Below, one piece after another: positions 51,430 to 59,451 of a DNA stretch of 64,000 nt. How positions within the stretch are numbered: the first letter of the stretch is position 1; the number at the start of each line of letters is the position of its first letter. Source of the DNA: Polycladospora coralii (lineage in GTDB: Bacteria > Bacillota > Bacilli > Thermoactinomycetales > Thermoactinomycetaceae). The stretch covers positions 1 to 64,000 of the forward strand of contig NZ_JACXAG020000001.1 of the NCBI RefSeq assembly GCF_014773435.2, read 5' to 3'. The position numbers and the translations under genes were made by a program. Under the pieces are notes generated by a model. The model saw nothing but the letters and a program-made list of their open reading frames with translations. It made no database searches and was not told the origin of the DNA.

Positions 51430-52242
51430 CTATATGATTTCACGATAAATGGAATTAACTAAGTGAAACGGTGACATTCCTCCAAATGAAAAGCTTTCTG
51501 CAAACCAATTTCGGCGAAATAGCTTAGACGTAACTTGATGAGCAGAGTAACCTTTTTTTTGTAATTGACGTACGTCATTCACCAGTCGATTTAGGAAGTC
51601 TAATTTTTTGGAGAGCGCTGTTTTCCCATTTGAAATAATACCTGCATGACCACAGAACAAAGTAGTAATCGGTAAATTTAGTAAGGATTCGATGGATTGA
51701 ATCATATCCATGACGTATTCACCACGGAAACCTGTTTTTAAATGGGTTCCAATATAAAGATCTCCGGCAAATAGCCAGCCATTTTGTTCTTCAAATAATA
51801 CATGGTGGTCACTACAATGGCCAGGAGTAGGAATCATTTGAAAACAATACTTTTCTGTGCATATTTCTTTTTGAATGATTTGAGCTTCTGGCCATTGTGG
51901 ATTTCCCCAAACCATTCTCCGATAGAACGGAATATCCTTAATTGAAGAGATCGTTTGATTAGTTGCTTCAGACATGTAAACCGGAATTTGATATTGATCT
52001 TGAAACCGCTTTGCATTACCTAAATGATCTTCATGATGATGGGTAATGAAGATTTTTTGTGGAGAATGATTTTGAACAAAAGGTTCAACAATATGTGGAG
52101 CTCGGGGAGGACCTGTATCGATCAAAAGCCCGTCAACATGATAAACACAAAAGGCAAATGTACTTCCTACAGCTTGAAACTGACAACGCAACGTATTAAC
52201 TTCTCGGTCAACATCTTTGATGGAAGTAGTGTAAGTAGTCAT
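51430..52242 (-). CDS. Metallo-beta-lactamase-fold hydrolase
   Basis: 270 residues. Zinc motif HHHEDHLGNA (about 80), later His in PTPGHCSDHH, Asp in FAGDLYIG and His in CGHAG, the five standard ligands. This is the glyoxalase-II-like group; substrate unknown. ATG 52242 is chosen (GCGAGG six bases upstream); the in-frame longer start at 52281 lies inside a palindrome that looks like an operator. A TetR-type regulator would fit that site but none is in the window. Confidence 0.85.
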   Translation of the reverse strand: MTTYTTSIKDVDREVNTLRCQFQAVGSTFAFCVYHVDGLLIDTGPPRAPHIVEPFVQNHSPQKIFITHHHEDHLGNAKRFQDQYQIPVYMSEATNQTISSIKDIPFYRRMVWGNPQWPEAQIIQKEICTEKYCFQMIPTPGHCSDHHVLFEEQNGWLFAGDLYIGTHLKTGFRGEYVMDMIQSIESLLNLPITTLFCGHAGIISNGKTALSKKLDFLNRLVNDVRQLQKKGYSAHQVTSKLFRRNWFAESFSFGGMSPFHLVNSIYREII

Positions 52243-52258
52243 AGACAGCCTCGCTTTA

Positions 52259-52288
52259 TACAATAATGAATAACTATTCATTATTGTA
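52259..52288. promoter_or_regulatory. Long perfect palindrome, TetR-type operator candidate
   Basis: TACAATAATGAATA-AC-TATTCATTATTGTA, 14-base perfect arms, just upstream of the metallo-beta-lactamase gene. Confidence 0.75.
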
Positions 52289-52642
52289 TCACGTTAGGGA
52301 CTTCATCACAATTGAATGGAACGTATTCCAGTCAGCATACAAATCCATTTGGATAGAGAATAATTAATCTGATATACAGATAATATGCTTTTTTTTATTT
52401 TATTATATAGAATAACATATGCTATTTTTTCATCAGAAATTTGAATAAATAACAGGCGAATAGCGAAGATGTGCATTTTAAACACCTCCACTGTCGTTCT
52501 ATTAATATACTATGCAGCTTCTTTGTTATTGCTTGTTTTAGAATCTAATAGAGGGATTTTTCATCCAAAATCTGAATACATATATCGCTTTAATGAAGTT
52601 CAGACTAATCGTATCTTAGAATCAAAGGGGCAAGATAACAAA

Positions 52643-53176
52643 ATGGTAAATATGAGAAGCAAGGCTATTATAGGGTTAGTTGTGCTTTGTTTATTTGGAG
52701 GCACCATAGCTTGTACGAATGCAAAGAATGAAACAAAAAAGCAATTAGGTAATGAAGGTTCTTACTCAGGAAAACCTACACCAATATCATCTGAAGCATA
52801 CCCAGCCACACAGGTCGTTCAAATCGGGGAACAATTTCTTGGTGTTCCCTATGAGATGGGAGCGGAATCTGGTAAGACGAGCACATTTGATTGTTCTTCT
52901 TTTGTACAATACGTTTATGATCAAGTTGGCGTTGACTTACCCCGATCTTCTAGTCAGCAATCCACTGTCGGTACTACAATTCCAAGAGCAGAGATCCAAA
53001 AAGGGGATTTGTTATTTTTTAAGCGTAGCGATACAGGGGATGCTGTAGGCCATGTAGGTATATACGCAGGTGATAATCAAGTCTTACATACATGGGGACC
53101 AGGAGGAGTACGATATGATTCCCTCAGTGAAAATTGGCTAAGTGAAGGATACATTACAGCCAAACGAGTGTTATGA
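52643..53176 (+). CDS. NlpC/P60 lipoprotein (peptidoglycan endopeptidase)
   Basis: 177 residues. Lipoprotein-like signal (RSKAIIGLVVLCLFGGTIAC), a linker, then an NlpC/P60 domain with the catalytic Cys in FDCSSFVQYVYDQVG (~90), His in GHVGIYAGDNQVLHT, and a polar third residue. It should cut stem peptides of peptidoglycan from the outer side of the membrane. AAAGGGG lies 12 bases before ATG 52643; the much longer open frame upstream has no RBS and an unrelated N-terminus. A terminator follows. Confidence 0.85.
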   Translation: MVNMRSKAIIGLVVLCLFGGTIACTNAKNETKKQLGNEGSYSGKPTPISSEAYPATQVVQIGEQFLGVPYEMGAESGKTSTFDCSSFVQYVYDQVGVDLPRSSSQQSTVGTTIPRAEIQKGDLLFFKRSDTGDAVGHVGIYAGDNQVLHTWGPGGVRYDSLSENWLSEGYITAKRVL

Positions 53177-53235
53177 TTATTGAAAACTTGTTTGTAATAC
53201 AAACTAAATGAAAAAGAATTTAGATCAGTAATTAA

Positions 53236-53282
53236 AAGAAGTAAGACCTTTGCACTTCTTATACAAGGGTCTTACTTCTTTT
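53236..53282. terminator. Terminator between NlpC and coat-like genes
   Basis: AGAAGTAAGACC / GGGTCTTACTTCT with a 21-base loop, then T-rich sequence. Confidence 0.75.
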
Positions 53283-53286
53283 AGAT

Positions 53287-53559
53287 TTATCTAGGACGGG
53301 GCCGATAGGGCGGTCGCGGTTCAGGTCGTGGTCCATAATAAGGAGGACGATACGGACGACGATAATAAAGTGGCGGTGGATAGGGTGGTCTTACTGGATA
53401 GATAATTGGATAAATAGGTCGATAATAGGGTGGCGGATAAGGTGGATAAGGCGGTGGTGGCGGATAGGGTGGCGGCGGATAAGGCGGATATTGATCAACT
53501 TCCGCTTCCTGATATTCATTCATTTGATTTTCAATATCTTCAGGATGATAATTTGTCAT
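53287..53559 (-). CDS. Pro/Tyr-rich coat-like protein
   Basis: 90 residues. After an acidic start (MTNYHPEDIENQMNEYQEAEVDQ) the rest is almost entirely P, Y and R in YPPPP / PPYYRP blocks. No signal peptide. Such low-complexity Tyr-rich proteins are typical of spore coat or exosporium layers, where tyrosines can be cross-linked. ATGGAGG precedes ATG 53559. It lies 15 bases after a Phe-rich partner in the same orientation. Composition makes homology searches unreliable. Confidence 0.65.
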   Translation of the reverse strand: MTNYHPEDIENQMNEYQEAEVDQYPPYPPPPYPPPPPYPPYPPPYYRPIYPIIYPVRPPYPPPLYYRRPYRPPYYGPRPEPRPPYRPRPR

Positions 53560-53574
53560 ATCGTTAACCTCCAT

Positions 53575-53805
53575 TTACCAGAATCTAAAAAAAGGGAAGA
53601 AGGGTCTATATGGGCCAAAGAAAAAAGGATAGGGTCTAAAAAAAGGATAAAATGGGGGACCGAAAAAAAATGAAGAATAGGCTCCATTTGTGTTATAAGC
53701 ATACGGTATCGGATACTCTTGCGGATAATCATTTTGATGGTAGCTAGATGACCATTGATCATCATACATATGGTCTATTGAATAGTGTGTATCGTTTTGT
53801 TCCAT
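53575..53805 (-). CDS. Phe/Pro/Tyr-rich coat-like protein
   Basis: 76 residues. A polar His/Tyr-rich half (MEQNDTHYSIDHMYDDQWSS) leads to a C-terminus of F, P and Y blocks (FFFGPPFYPFFRPYPFFFGP...). No signal peptide. GAGGAGG lies eight bases before the ATG. First gene of a two-gene operon with the Pro/Tyr-rich protein. Coat assignment is by composition and context only. Confidence 0.62.
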   Translation of the reverse strand: MEQNDTHYSIDHMYDDQWSSSYHQNDYPQEYPIPYAYNTNGAYSSFFFGPPFYPFFRPYPFFFGPYRPFFPFFRFW

Positions 53806-53955
53806 TTAGCTCGCCTCCTCATTCGATTCTCTATACCATATGTTAGAACAGAAAAAATGGTCATTTATCATGCTAATTTGGGCTTGGATAATCATGGCTT
53901 AAAGCTTGTCTTATCCAAATTTTTAAGGTATTTTAATGAAAGAAATAGCAATTAG

Positions 53956-53994
53956 GCGTGTTGATCTACATGTTCCTTTTGTAAATCAACACGC
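53956..53994. other. Hairpin in the mtaD leader
   Basis: Perfect arms GCGTGTTGAT and ATCAACACGC with a 19-base loop, ending 29 bases before the mtaD ATG. Inner CTACA and TGTAA extend it partly. No upstream gene on this strand needs a terminator, so a leader or attenuation role is possible. Confidence 0.6.
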
Positions 53995-54023
53995 TTATAT
54001 AGCAATAGAGAAATGGGGAAATA

Positions 54024-55328
54024 ATGTTGAAGAAAATATTTATAAAGGCAGAAATTCTAACAATGATTGATGAGCAGTTAATGATTTCAAATGGGGCTTT
54101 AGGAGTTGAAGGAAGTCAAATTATTTATGTAGGAGAAACACCGAACCAAGAAGTACTTGATCAATATGATGAAATCGTGGACTGTACAGGTAAAGCAATC
54201 TTACCCGGATTTATCAATACACATGGTCACGTGGCGATGTCGTTACTGCGTGGTTATGCTGATGATTTACCTTTACAGAGATGGCTGGAAGAGGAGATGT
54301 GGCCACTAGAAGCACGTTTTACAAACATACAGGTACAAGCAGGGACGTCTTTATCTGCTTTAGAGATGATTAAATCCGGAACGACAACATTTTTAGATAT
54401 GTATGACCATATGGATACAGTTGCTCAGGTCACGACACAAGCAGGACTACGTGCAAGCTTATGTCGTGGTGTAATTGGTTTTGGAAGTGACGAACTCCGT
54501 AAGCATAAATTAAATGAAGCGGTATCATTTGCCACCGACTGGAGTGGAGCAGCTGAAGGACGCATCACAACGATGCTATCTCCCCATGCCCCCTACACAT
54601 GTGAGCCTGATTTCATCCGTCAATTCGTAGAAAAAGCGCATCAGTTAGATTTACCATTACATACACATATGTCTGAAACAGTAAAAGAAGTAAAGCAAAA
54701 TATGGATGACTACGGTCTAAGACCTGTAGAGCACTTACTGAATTTAGGCTTTTTTGAAAAGCGGGCACTGGTTGCACACGCCGTTCATTTAACTGATAGT
54801 GAGATTGATGTACTTTGGGAACATGATGTTAAAATCGCGCATAATCCGGTTAGTAACTTAAAGTTAGGTAGCGGAATTGCACGCATCCCAGACATGCTTA
54901 GAAAGGGAATACGCCCAAGTCTTGCAACAGACGGTGCGGCAAGCAATAACAATTTAGATTTGCTTGAAGAAATTCGTTTGACCGCTCTCATTCATAAGGG
55001 TTACGCACAAGACCCTGAAGTAGTGCCTGCTATCACAGCACTTAAGATGGGGACACAATATGGCAGTGAAGCCCTATTTCTTGATGATCAAGTCGGGACA
55101 CTTGAGGTAGGTAAGCAAGCTGATTTTATTACGATGGATTTAACTGGACCGCACATGCAACCCCGTCATGATGTTATTTCTCATATTGTCTATGCAGCCT
55201 CCCGTAGTGATGTCCTTGATGTGTATGTCGATGGTAAAGCATTGATGCGTAATCGTGAATGCCTAACTTTAGATGAAGAACGTATATGCTTTGAGGCCAC
55301 ACAAGCCTTTAAGGCAATTGCAAAGTGA
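54024..55328 (+). CDS. mtaD: 5'-methylthioadenosine/S-adenosylhomocysteine deaminase-like amidohydrolase
   Basis: 434 residues. Metal-dependent amidohydrolase motifs: FINTHGHVAMSLLRGYADDLPLQRWL (HxH at about 65-67), THMSETVKEV with a metal His, HAVHLTD, and the catalytic Asp in ATDGAASNNNLDLLEE. The LRGYADDLPLxxWLxxxxWP signature is typical for MtaD/SAH deaminase. It deaminates MTA or SAH to the inosyl forms. AATGGGGAA precedes the ATG closely. A hairpin lies in the leader and a terminator after the stop. Guanine or other aminohydrolases of the family are less likely. Confidence 0.9.
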   Translation: MLKKIFIKAEILTMIDEQLMISNGALGVEGSQIIYVGETPNQEVLDQYDEIVDCTGKAILPGFINTHGHVAMSLLRGYADDLPLQRWLEEEMWPLEARFTNIQVQAGTSLSALEMIKSGTTTFLDMYDHMDTVAQVTTQAGLRASLCRGVIGFGSDELRKHKLNEAVSFATDWSGAAEGRITTMLSPHAPYTCEPDFIRQFVEKAHQLDLPLHTHMSETVKEVKQNMDDYGLRPVEHLLNLGFFEKRALVAHAVHLTDSEIDVLWEHDVKIAHNPVSNLKLGSGIARIPDMLRKGIRPSLATDGAASNNNLDLLEEIRLTALIHKGYAQDPEVVPAITALKMGTQYGSEALFLDDQVGTLEVGKQADFITMDLTGPHMQPRHDVISHIVYAASRSDVLDVYVDGKALMRNRECLTLDEERICFEATQAFKAIAK

Positions 55329-55334
55329 AAAAAA

Positions 55335-55352
55335 CCAGCATTTAAATGCTGG
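55335..55352 (+). terminator. Short terminator hairpin after mtaD
   Basis: CCAGCATTT / AAATGCTGG, followed by TAAATATT. Confidence 0.65.
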
Positions 55353-55405
55353 TAAATATTAGCGGAAGGAATAGGCAGGAGTAAATGTGTCATACTAGCA
55401 ATAAG

Positions 55406-55600
55406 CTAAACTTTCATATCGATATTCAATTGGAAACGAGTCGGTATTTCTTGTGAATCATTCTGCCAGTGACGATTTAGCACCGAAGGTGATAGCCAAG
55501 TCTCCTTCAGTATATACGGTTGGATTTGTTTCATTTCATCGGCCGAAAGCTGTCCTTGTAACCATTCATGTATCCAGTTGTAACTAGGGGGAGTAGACAT
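55406..55600 (-). CDS. Small protein of unknown function
   Basis: 64 residues: MSTPPSYNWIHEWLQGQLSADEMKQIQPYILKETWLSPSVLNRHWQNDSQEIPTRFQLNIDMKV. GGAGGTG lies six bases before the ATG, which makes it a likely real gene. Tryptophan-rich, soluble, no cysteines. No family recognised. Confidence 0.6.
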   Translation of the reverse strand: MSTPPSYNWIHEWLQGQLSADEMKQIQPYILKETWLSPSVLNRHWQNDSQEIPTRFQLNIDMKV

Positions 55601-55751
55601 TTATTCACCTCCATCAACCCTGTACCCCTATTATCACCAGCTCAGCATTCGTTATGTCTGACACATTTTACACCTATGACCAAAATCCTTTTAGCAGTAT
55701 AAGTGATATTTCAACTCCTCCGCTCGTATAAATGGGGTAAAGGAGGAGTTG

Positions 55752-56477
55752 ATGTTGTTACGTCTTCTTATATTACTCTGTTGTTTTATCCTGCTTACCG
55801 CTTGTGAAACGGTGGATACAGGCTCGAAAGCATACGCCGTTCAAAAAAATCAGGATCCAAACCAAAAATCACTGGAAATGAATGAAAAAAAAGACAATGA
55901 ATATACAGATACAGAAGAAGAAGAGATTAATCTCGAAAAAACACTAGCTGACATCAGTAGTCATTATGAAACAAAAACGGAAGAAATGCGATTTACGATG
56001 CAAATTGCAAGTAAATCTGGAGTGAAGATATATACCGGTACCCAAAACAATCAAGACTGGTCTCTTCATGACCCTGAAGCGAAACAAATATTAATTGAAT
56101 CTAAAGATGGGAAGATCGATGCCTTCTTTTCTGGCCAAAAAGAGACGCTGACACCTGATCAGATTGGACTGGTATCTCCACTTGAACATTTAACATTTAT
56201 TCAGGATAGCTTACAATCCATCCGAACCAAAAAAATCAAAAGCTCAGATAATGCAATTGAGACTTGTATTGAAATCACAATTGATCATCAACGATTGAGC
56301 GATAAGTTAAAAGATCGGTTAACAAATGATAAAAAAATTGTTTTTGATCAAGACACCGTTATCAAGTATGAAATTTATTATCAACCCAAAAGTTTATATT
56401 TAACTAAGCTTAATATGGACATTGCAAAGGCGGACGATGCTGGTAAACACGACCTCACCTATACGATTCAAAATTAA
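55752..56477 (+). CDS. Putative lipoprotein
   Basis: 241 residues. Signal MLLRLLILLCCFILLTAC with lipobox LTAC at about 15-18, an acidic Lys/Glu linker, and a beta-rich domain (EMRFTMQIASKSGVKIYTGTQNNQDW... IKYEIYYQPKSLYLTKLNMDI) reminiscent of LolA/LppX-like lipoprotein folds; that resemblance is weak. AGGAGG lies five bases before ATG 55752. Ends in a strong terminator shared with the next, convergent gene. Confidence 0.78.
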   Translation: MLLRLLILLCCFILLTACETVDTGSKAYAVQKNQDPNQKSLEMNEKKDNEYTDTEEEEINLEKTLADISSHYETKTEEMRFTMQIASKSGVKIYTGTQNNQDWSLHDPEAKQILIESKDGKIDAFFSGQKETLTPDQIGLVSPLEHLTFIQDSLQSIRTKKIKSSDNAIETCIEITIDHQRLSDKLKDRLTNDKKIVFDQDTVIKYEIYYQPKSLYLTKLNMDIAKADDAGKHDLTYTIQN

Positions 56478-56479
56478 AC

Positions 56480-56514
56480 GGAATACGAGGGAGTGAATCA
56501 TTCCCTCGTATTCC
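56480..56514. terminator. Bidirectional terminator
   Basis: Perfect stem GGAATACGAGGGA / TCCCTCGTATTCC around GTGAATCAT. Confidence 0.9.
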
Positions 56515-56515
56515 A

Positions 56516-57682
56516 TTAATGATATCCTTTGACTTGTTGATGGATTTGTCGGATCAATGTAGTCGATAACGGGTATCCTTTAGCTATCGGATCATCTTGC
56601 ACATTTTGAATGAGCGCTTCTTCATTATCTGGTGTGATCTGGAAGTCTGAAAACCCCGTTGGCAATCCTACATTTGCTTGTAAATCCCTGATGGACGGTA
56701 TGACATGGTGCGAATCGATTTTTAATGCACTTGCAAGCTTCTTCATCTTGGGTTCATAAAAGGTTTGCAAGTGCTCCATTACGACTGGAAGCAAAACACT
56801 GTTAGCTAAACCATGTGGAATACGAAAAAGTGCGCCGTATGCATGTGCCAAATTATGAATCGGAATTGCATGTAGCGCGTAACTAAAAGCTGTAATTCCC
56901 ATTAAACTAGCATAGAGCATTTCCATACGAGCAGATAAGTTTTGTCCATCAGCAACCGCAATCGGTAAATGTTTGAATATTAGTTGAATCGCTTGTATAG
57001 CCACTGCATCCGTAATTGAATAGGCTTTAGGAGAGAAAAAAGCTTCAATTGCATGCGTTAATGCATCAAATCCGGTAAATGCTGTAATGAAAGGCGGCAG
57101 ACCGACCGTTAATTTCGGATCTAATACAGCCATATCTGATGCAATATATGGATGGATGAGATTCATTTTTTGTTTACGCTGTTCATTGAATATTACAGAA
57201 ATAGGAGATATCTCTGAACCTGTTCCGGCTGTCGTAGGAATTGAGATGTGCGGGATAGGCATCGGCTGTGCGCGGGGCCACTCTTCTTTATAGATGCCAA
57301 TCGTAAAAGCAGACCCAATATCTAAGATTTCATGAGTCATACAATATTTAATGGCTTTAACTGCATCAAGCACACTGCCCCCTCCAATGGCGAGTAATCC
57401 ATCTGCTTTTTGTTCTCGTACATATTGAACTGCACGATTAATGGAAGAACAACTTGCATCTTGCTCGATGCCCGCATACACGCCAATCATTTCTGTTGAT
57501 TGAGCGGGTGCAGACGCGAATGTAGCTTGAACTTGTTTTACTACACCTGAGTCAACGAGTTGTGAATCGGTAATAATGACAACGCGTTTGGCATTCATTC
57601 CTTGAAATAATTGGGGGACTAAGGAATGTGAACCGATACCACTATGCACAATTGTACGCTGTTGAAAAGTGCGTATATTCAA
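56516..57682 (-). CDS. Iron-containing alcohol dehydrogenase
   Basis: 388 residues of the group III (Fe-ADH) family. NAD-binding GGGSVLDAVKAIKY is at about 95-108, and the metal site includes D in FTGFDALTHAIEAFFSPKAY with its His, plus HIPHGLANSVLLPVVMEH. It interconverts an alcohol and an aldehyde with NAD(P). TTG 57682 (GAGAGGA six bases upstream) or TTG 57688 is the start. It begins 13-19 bases after the R2lox gene and is clearly in one operon with it, so it may oxidise an alcohol made by that oxidase. Confidence 0.88.
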   Translation of the reverse strand: MNIRTFQQRTIVHSGIGSHSLVPQLFQGMNAKRVVIITDSQLVDSGVVKQVQATFASAPAQSTEMIGVYAGIEQDASCSSINRAVQYVREQKADGLLAIGGGSVLDAVKAIKYCMTHEILDIGSAFTIGIYKEEWPRAQPMPIPHISIPTTAGTGSEISPISVIFNEQRKQKMNLIHPYIASDMAVLDPKLTVGLPPFITAFTGFDALTHAIEAFFSPKAYSITDAVAIQAIQLIFKHLPIAVADGQNLSARMEMLYASLMGITAFSYALHAIPIHNLAHAYGALFRIPHGLANSVLLPVVMEHLQTFYEPKMKKLASALKIDSHHVIPSIRDLQANVGLPTGFSDFQITPDNEEALIQNVQDDPIAKGYPLSTTLIRQIHQQVKGYH

Positions 57683-57701
57683 CTGCAATCCTCTCCTTTG
57701 T

Positions 57702-58586
57702 TTAATCTATATCTATAGAATATGAGCGGTCTATTTCTTCCATTGTTTTACCTTTTGCACGAGCTAAAATCTCCATACGGACGCGAAGCTGTTTCATCAT
57801 GAAGTTGTTTGATACCTCTATAGGGGTTCCAAAAGCATCTTTCTCATTGCCATTCATACCTTCTTCTTGAAATTGAATGGCTAGTGGTGTCAATTCCTCC
57901 ATCTTTCTTTCTACTACATGAAAAATATCGTTATCCTCTGTAATGAGCCGTTGTAACAAGTAAGTTCCATAGGCAATATGTCTTGATTCATCTTTTTGAA
58001 TTAAACGAATCCCTTCTAACAGACCGGGTAAAATGCCATTTTTTTCAAGTGCCGAGTAGAAAGCAAAGTAACCTGTTTCTGCAAGAACACCTTCCACAAA
58101 CATATTGTATACGGTGGCTGCTTCAGCAATTGCCTTTGGACTATGATCATCTCTTAACCGATCCATAGCACAGGGCAATATTTCATAAAACACTTTTTTA
58201 TAGGCAGGCGTATGAAAATGAGATAAATCTCCAACTTCTCCAATAGCTACACATACGCTGTTGAAAAACTCGGTATGTTTTGCTTCTTCGTACAAAAATG
58301 TCGTGAGATACATTTCTTCTTCAAGGCGCTCTTCTTTGGCAATGACCATCATCAATGGTAAAAGATCAAGTGTTACAGCTTCCTCTCCCCCTTGGAATTG
58401 CGATAGTAAACCTAAAATTTCTTCTTTTTGCTCTACATTCAGCTTTTTCCAGTCTGCTTGATCTTGGGTGAAATCAATATCTTCAGGATTCCATATGCCA
58501 TGTCGCTTCGCTTTTTGATAAAGTCGATAGGGGACCGTGTTTACCATAATATTGTTCTTACCTGTACTTATAATTTGCTTTCTCAT
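57702..58586 (-). CDS. R2-like ligand-binding oxidase (R2lox), Mn/Fe type
   Basis: 294 residues, the usual length. The six metal ligands of the family are all present: E68 (GGEEAVTL), E101 and H104 (YEEAKHTEFF), E165 (VEGVLAE), and E200 and H203 (QKDESRHIAYG). The Val and Tyr that form the ether cross-link in the Geobacillus protein also remain, V71 and Y160. R2lox proteins build a Mn/Fe cofactor, bind a long-chain fatty acid in the core and activate O2; their natural substrate is unknown. AGGAGG precedes the ATG. It is followed by an iron alcohol dehydrogenase and is divergent from lipid-metabolism genes. Confidence 0.9.
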   Translation of the reverse strand: MRKQIISTGKNNIMVNTVPYRLYQKAKRHGIWNPEDIDFTQDQADWKKLNVEQKEEILGLLSQFQGGEEAVTLDLLPLMMVIAKEERLEEEMYLTTFLYEEAKHTEFFNSVCVAIGEVGDLSHFHTPAYKKVFYEILPCAMDRLRDDHSPKAIAEAATVYNMFVEGVLAETGYFAFYSALEKNGILPGLLEGIRLIQKDESRHIAYGTYLLQRLITEDNDIFHVVERKMEELTPLAIQFQEEGMNGNEKDAFGTPIEVSNNFMMKQLRVRMEILARAKGKTMEEIDRSYSIDID

Positions 58587-58750
58587 TATAAAACCTCCTA
58601 AAATTGTTTAGATTGAAGTTTATCCCATAAGCATGTACAATTAAATATATAAGTTTAATTATTCTGTTTCTTGATTGTAATTGCTTTCCTTTATCGTAAC
58701 TGAACCATTCTCTTTGTTCTATTCCTATAAATATAGGGGTGAATAAACTG

Positions 58751-59437
58751 ATGATTCATGATGAAATAACCCAATTCATGAAGAAGATCGAGTCTATCTG
58801 TGATTTGGAAATGAGAATTAAAGTCTTACTGAAGGGAAGTGCAGAATACTTTCAAGTAGAACGTGCCTCTATTTTTACTTATTCCCCGATTAATGCAATG
58901 GGACAGGGTGTAGTAAGGATGGATCTTGATGGTATCTTTTCGATTACCAACATATTAGAAGATGTACGTAATATTCCATCTCTTCATGCTATGATTTCAA
59001 CTAGTCAAATCGATTATCTATTGCTCGATCAGATCCCACCCACATTTCCGACAAAATACATTAAGCAATTTAACCTAAGCTCACTTCTTATTATTCCACT
59101 GCGCTATTTTGCAACCGTATTTGGATGTATTCTCATAGATCCTATCATTCAAAATAAGCAAATCGACTCGCTACACATCCAGAAAATTGTATATTATTTT
59201 CAACAATCTAGTCATATTTTTAACCCTCAAATGAAGAGGAGGAAACTTTTAAGTCCGAGAGAAAGACAAGCACTTTATTACTTATCGAAAGGTCTAAATA
59301 CAAAAGAAATTGCACATGAGTTGTTGATTAGTGAATTTACAGTGCGCGATTATGTCTGTTCAGCAATAAAAAAATTAGGCGCACAGCATCGGACAGAGGC
59401 AGTTGCGATTGCTCTAAGACAGAAAATGATTGATTAG
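58751..59437 (+). CDS. GAF-LuxR type transcriptional regulator
   Basis: 228 residues. GAF-like domain (about 15-150; LEMRIKVLLKGSAEYFQVERASIFTYSP... SSLLIIPLRYFATVFGCILIDP) and a C-terminal LuxR HTH (LLSPRERQALYYLSKGLNTKEIAHELLISEFTVRDYVCSAIKKLGAQHRTEAVAIAL, about 165-222). No receiver domain is present, so a small molecule is the likely signal. ATG 58751 has AGGGGTGA eight bases upstream; the GTG at 58739 overlaps it. It heads the lipid operon and faces the R2lox operon, and so probably controls both. Confidence 0.87.
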   Translation: MIHDEITQFMKKIESICDLEMRIKVLLKGSAEYFQVERASIFTYSPINAMGQGVVRMDLDGIFSITNILEDVRNIPSLHAMISTSQIDYLLLDQIPPTFPTKYIKQFNLSSLLIIPLRYFATVFGCILIDPIIQNKQIDSLHIQKIVYYFQQSSHIFNPQMKRRKLLSPRERQALYYLSKGLNTKEIAHELLISEFTVRDYVCSAIKKLGAQHRTEAVAIALRQKMID

Positions 59438-59451
59438 AGGAGGCGTACACG

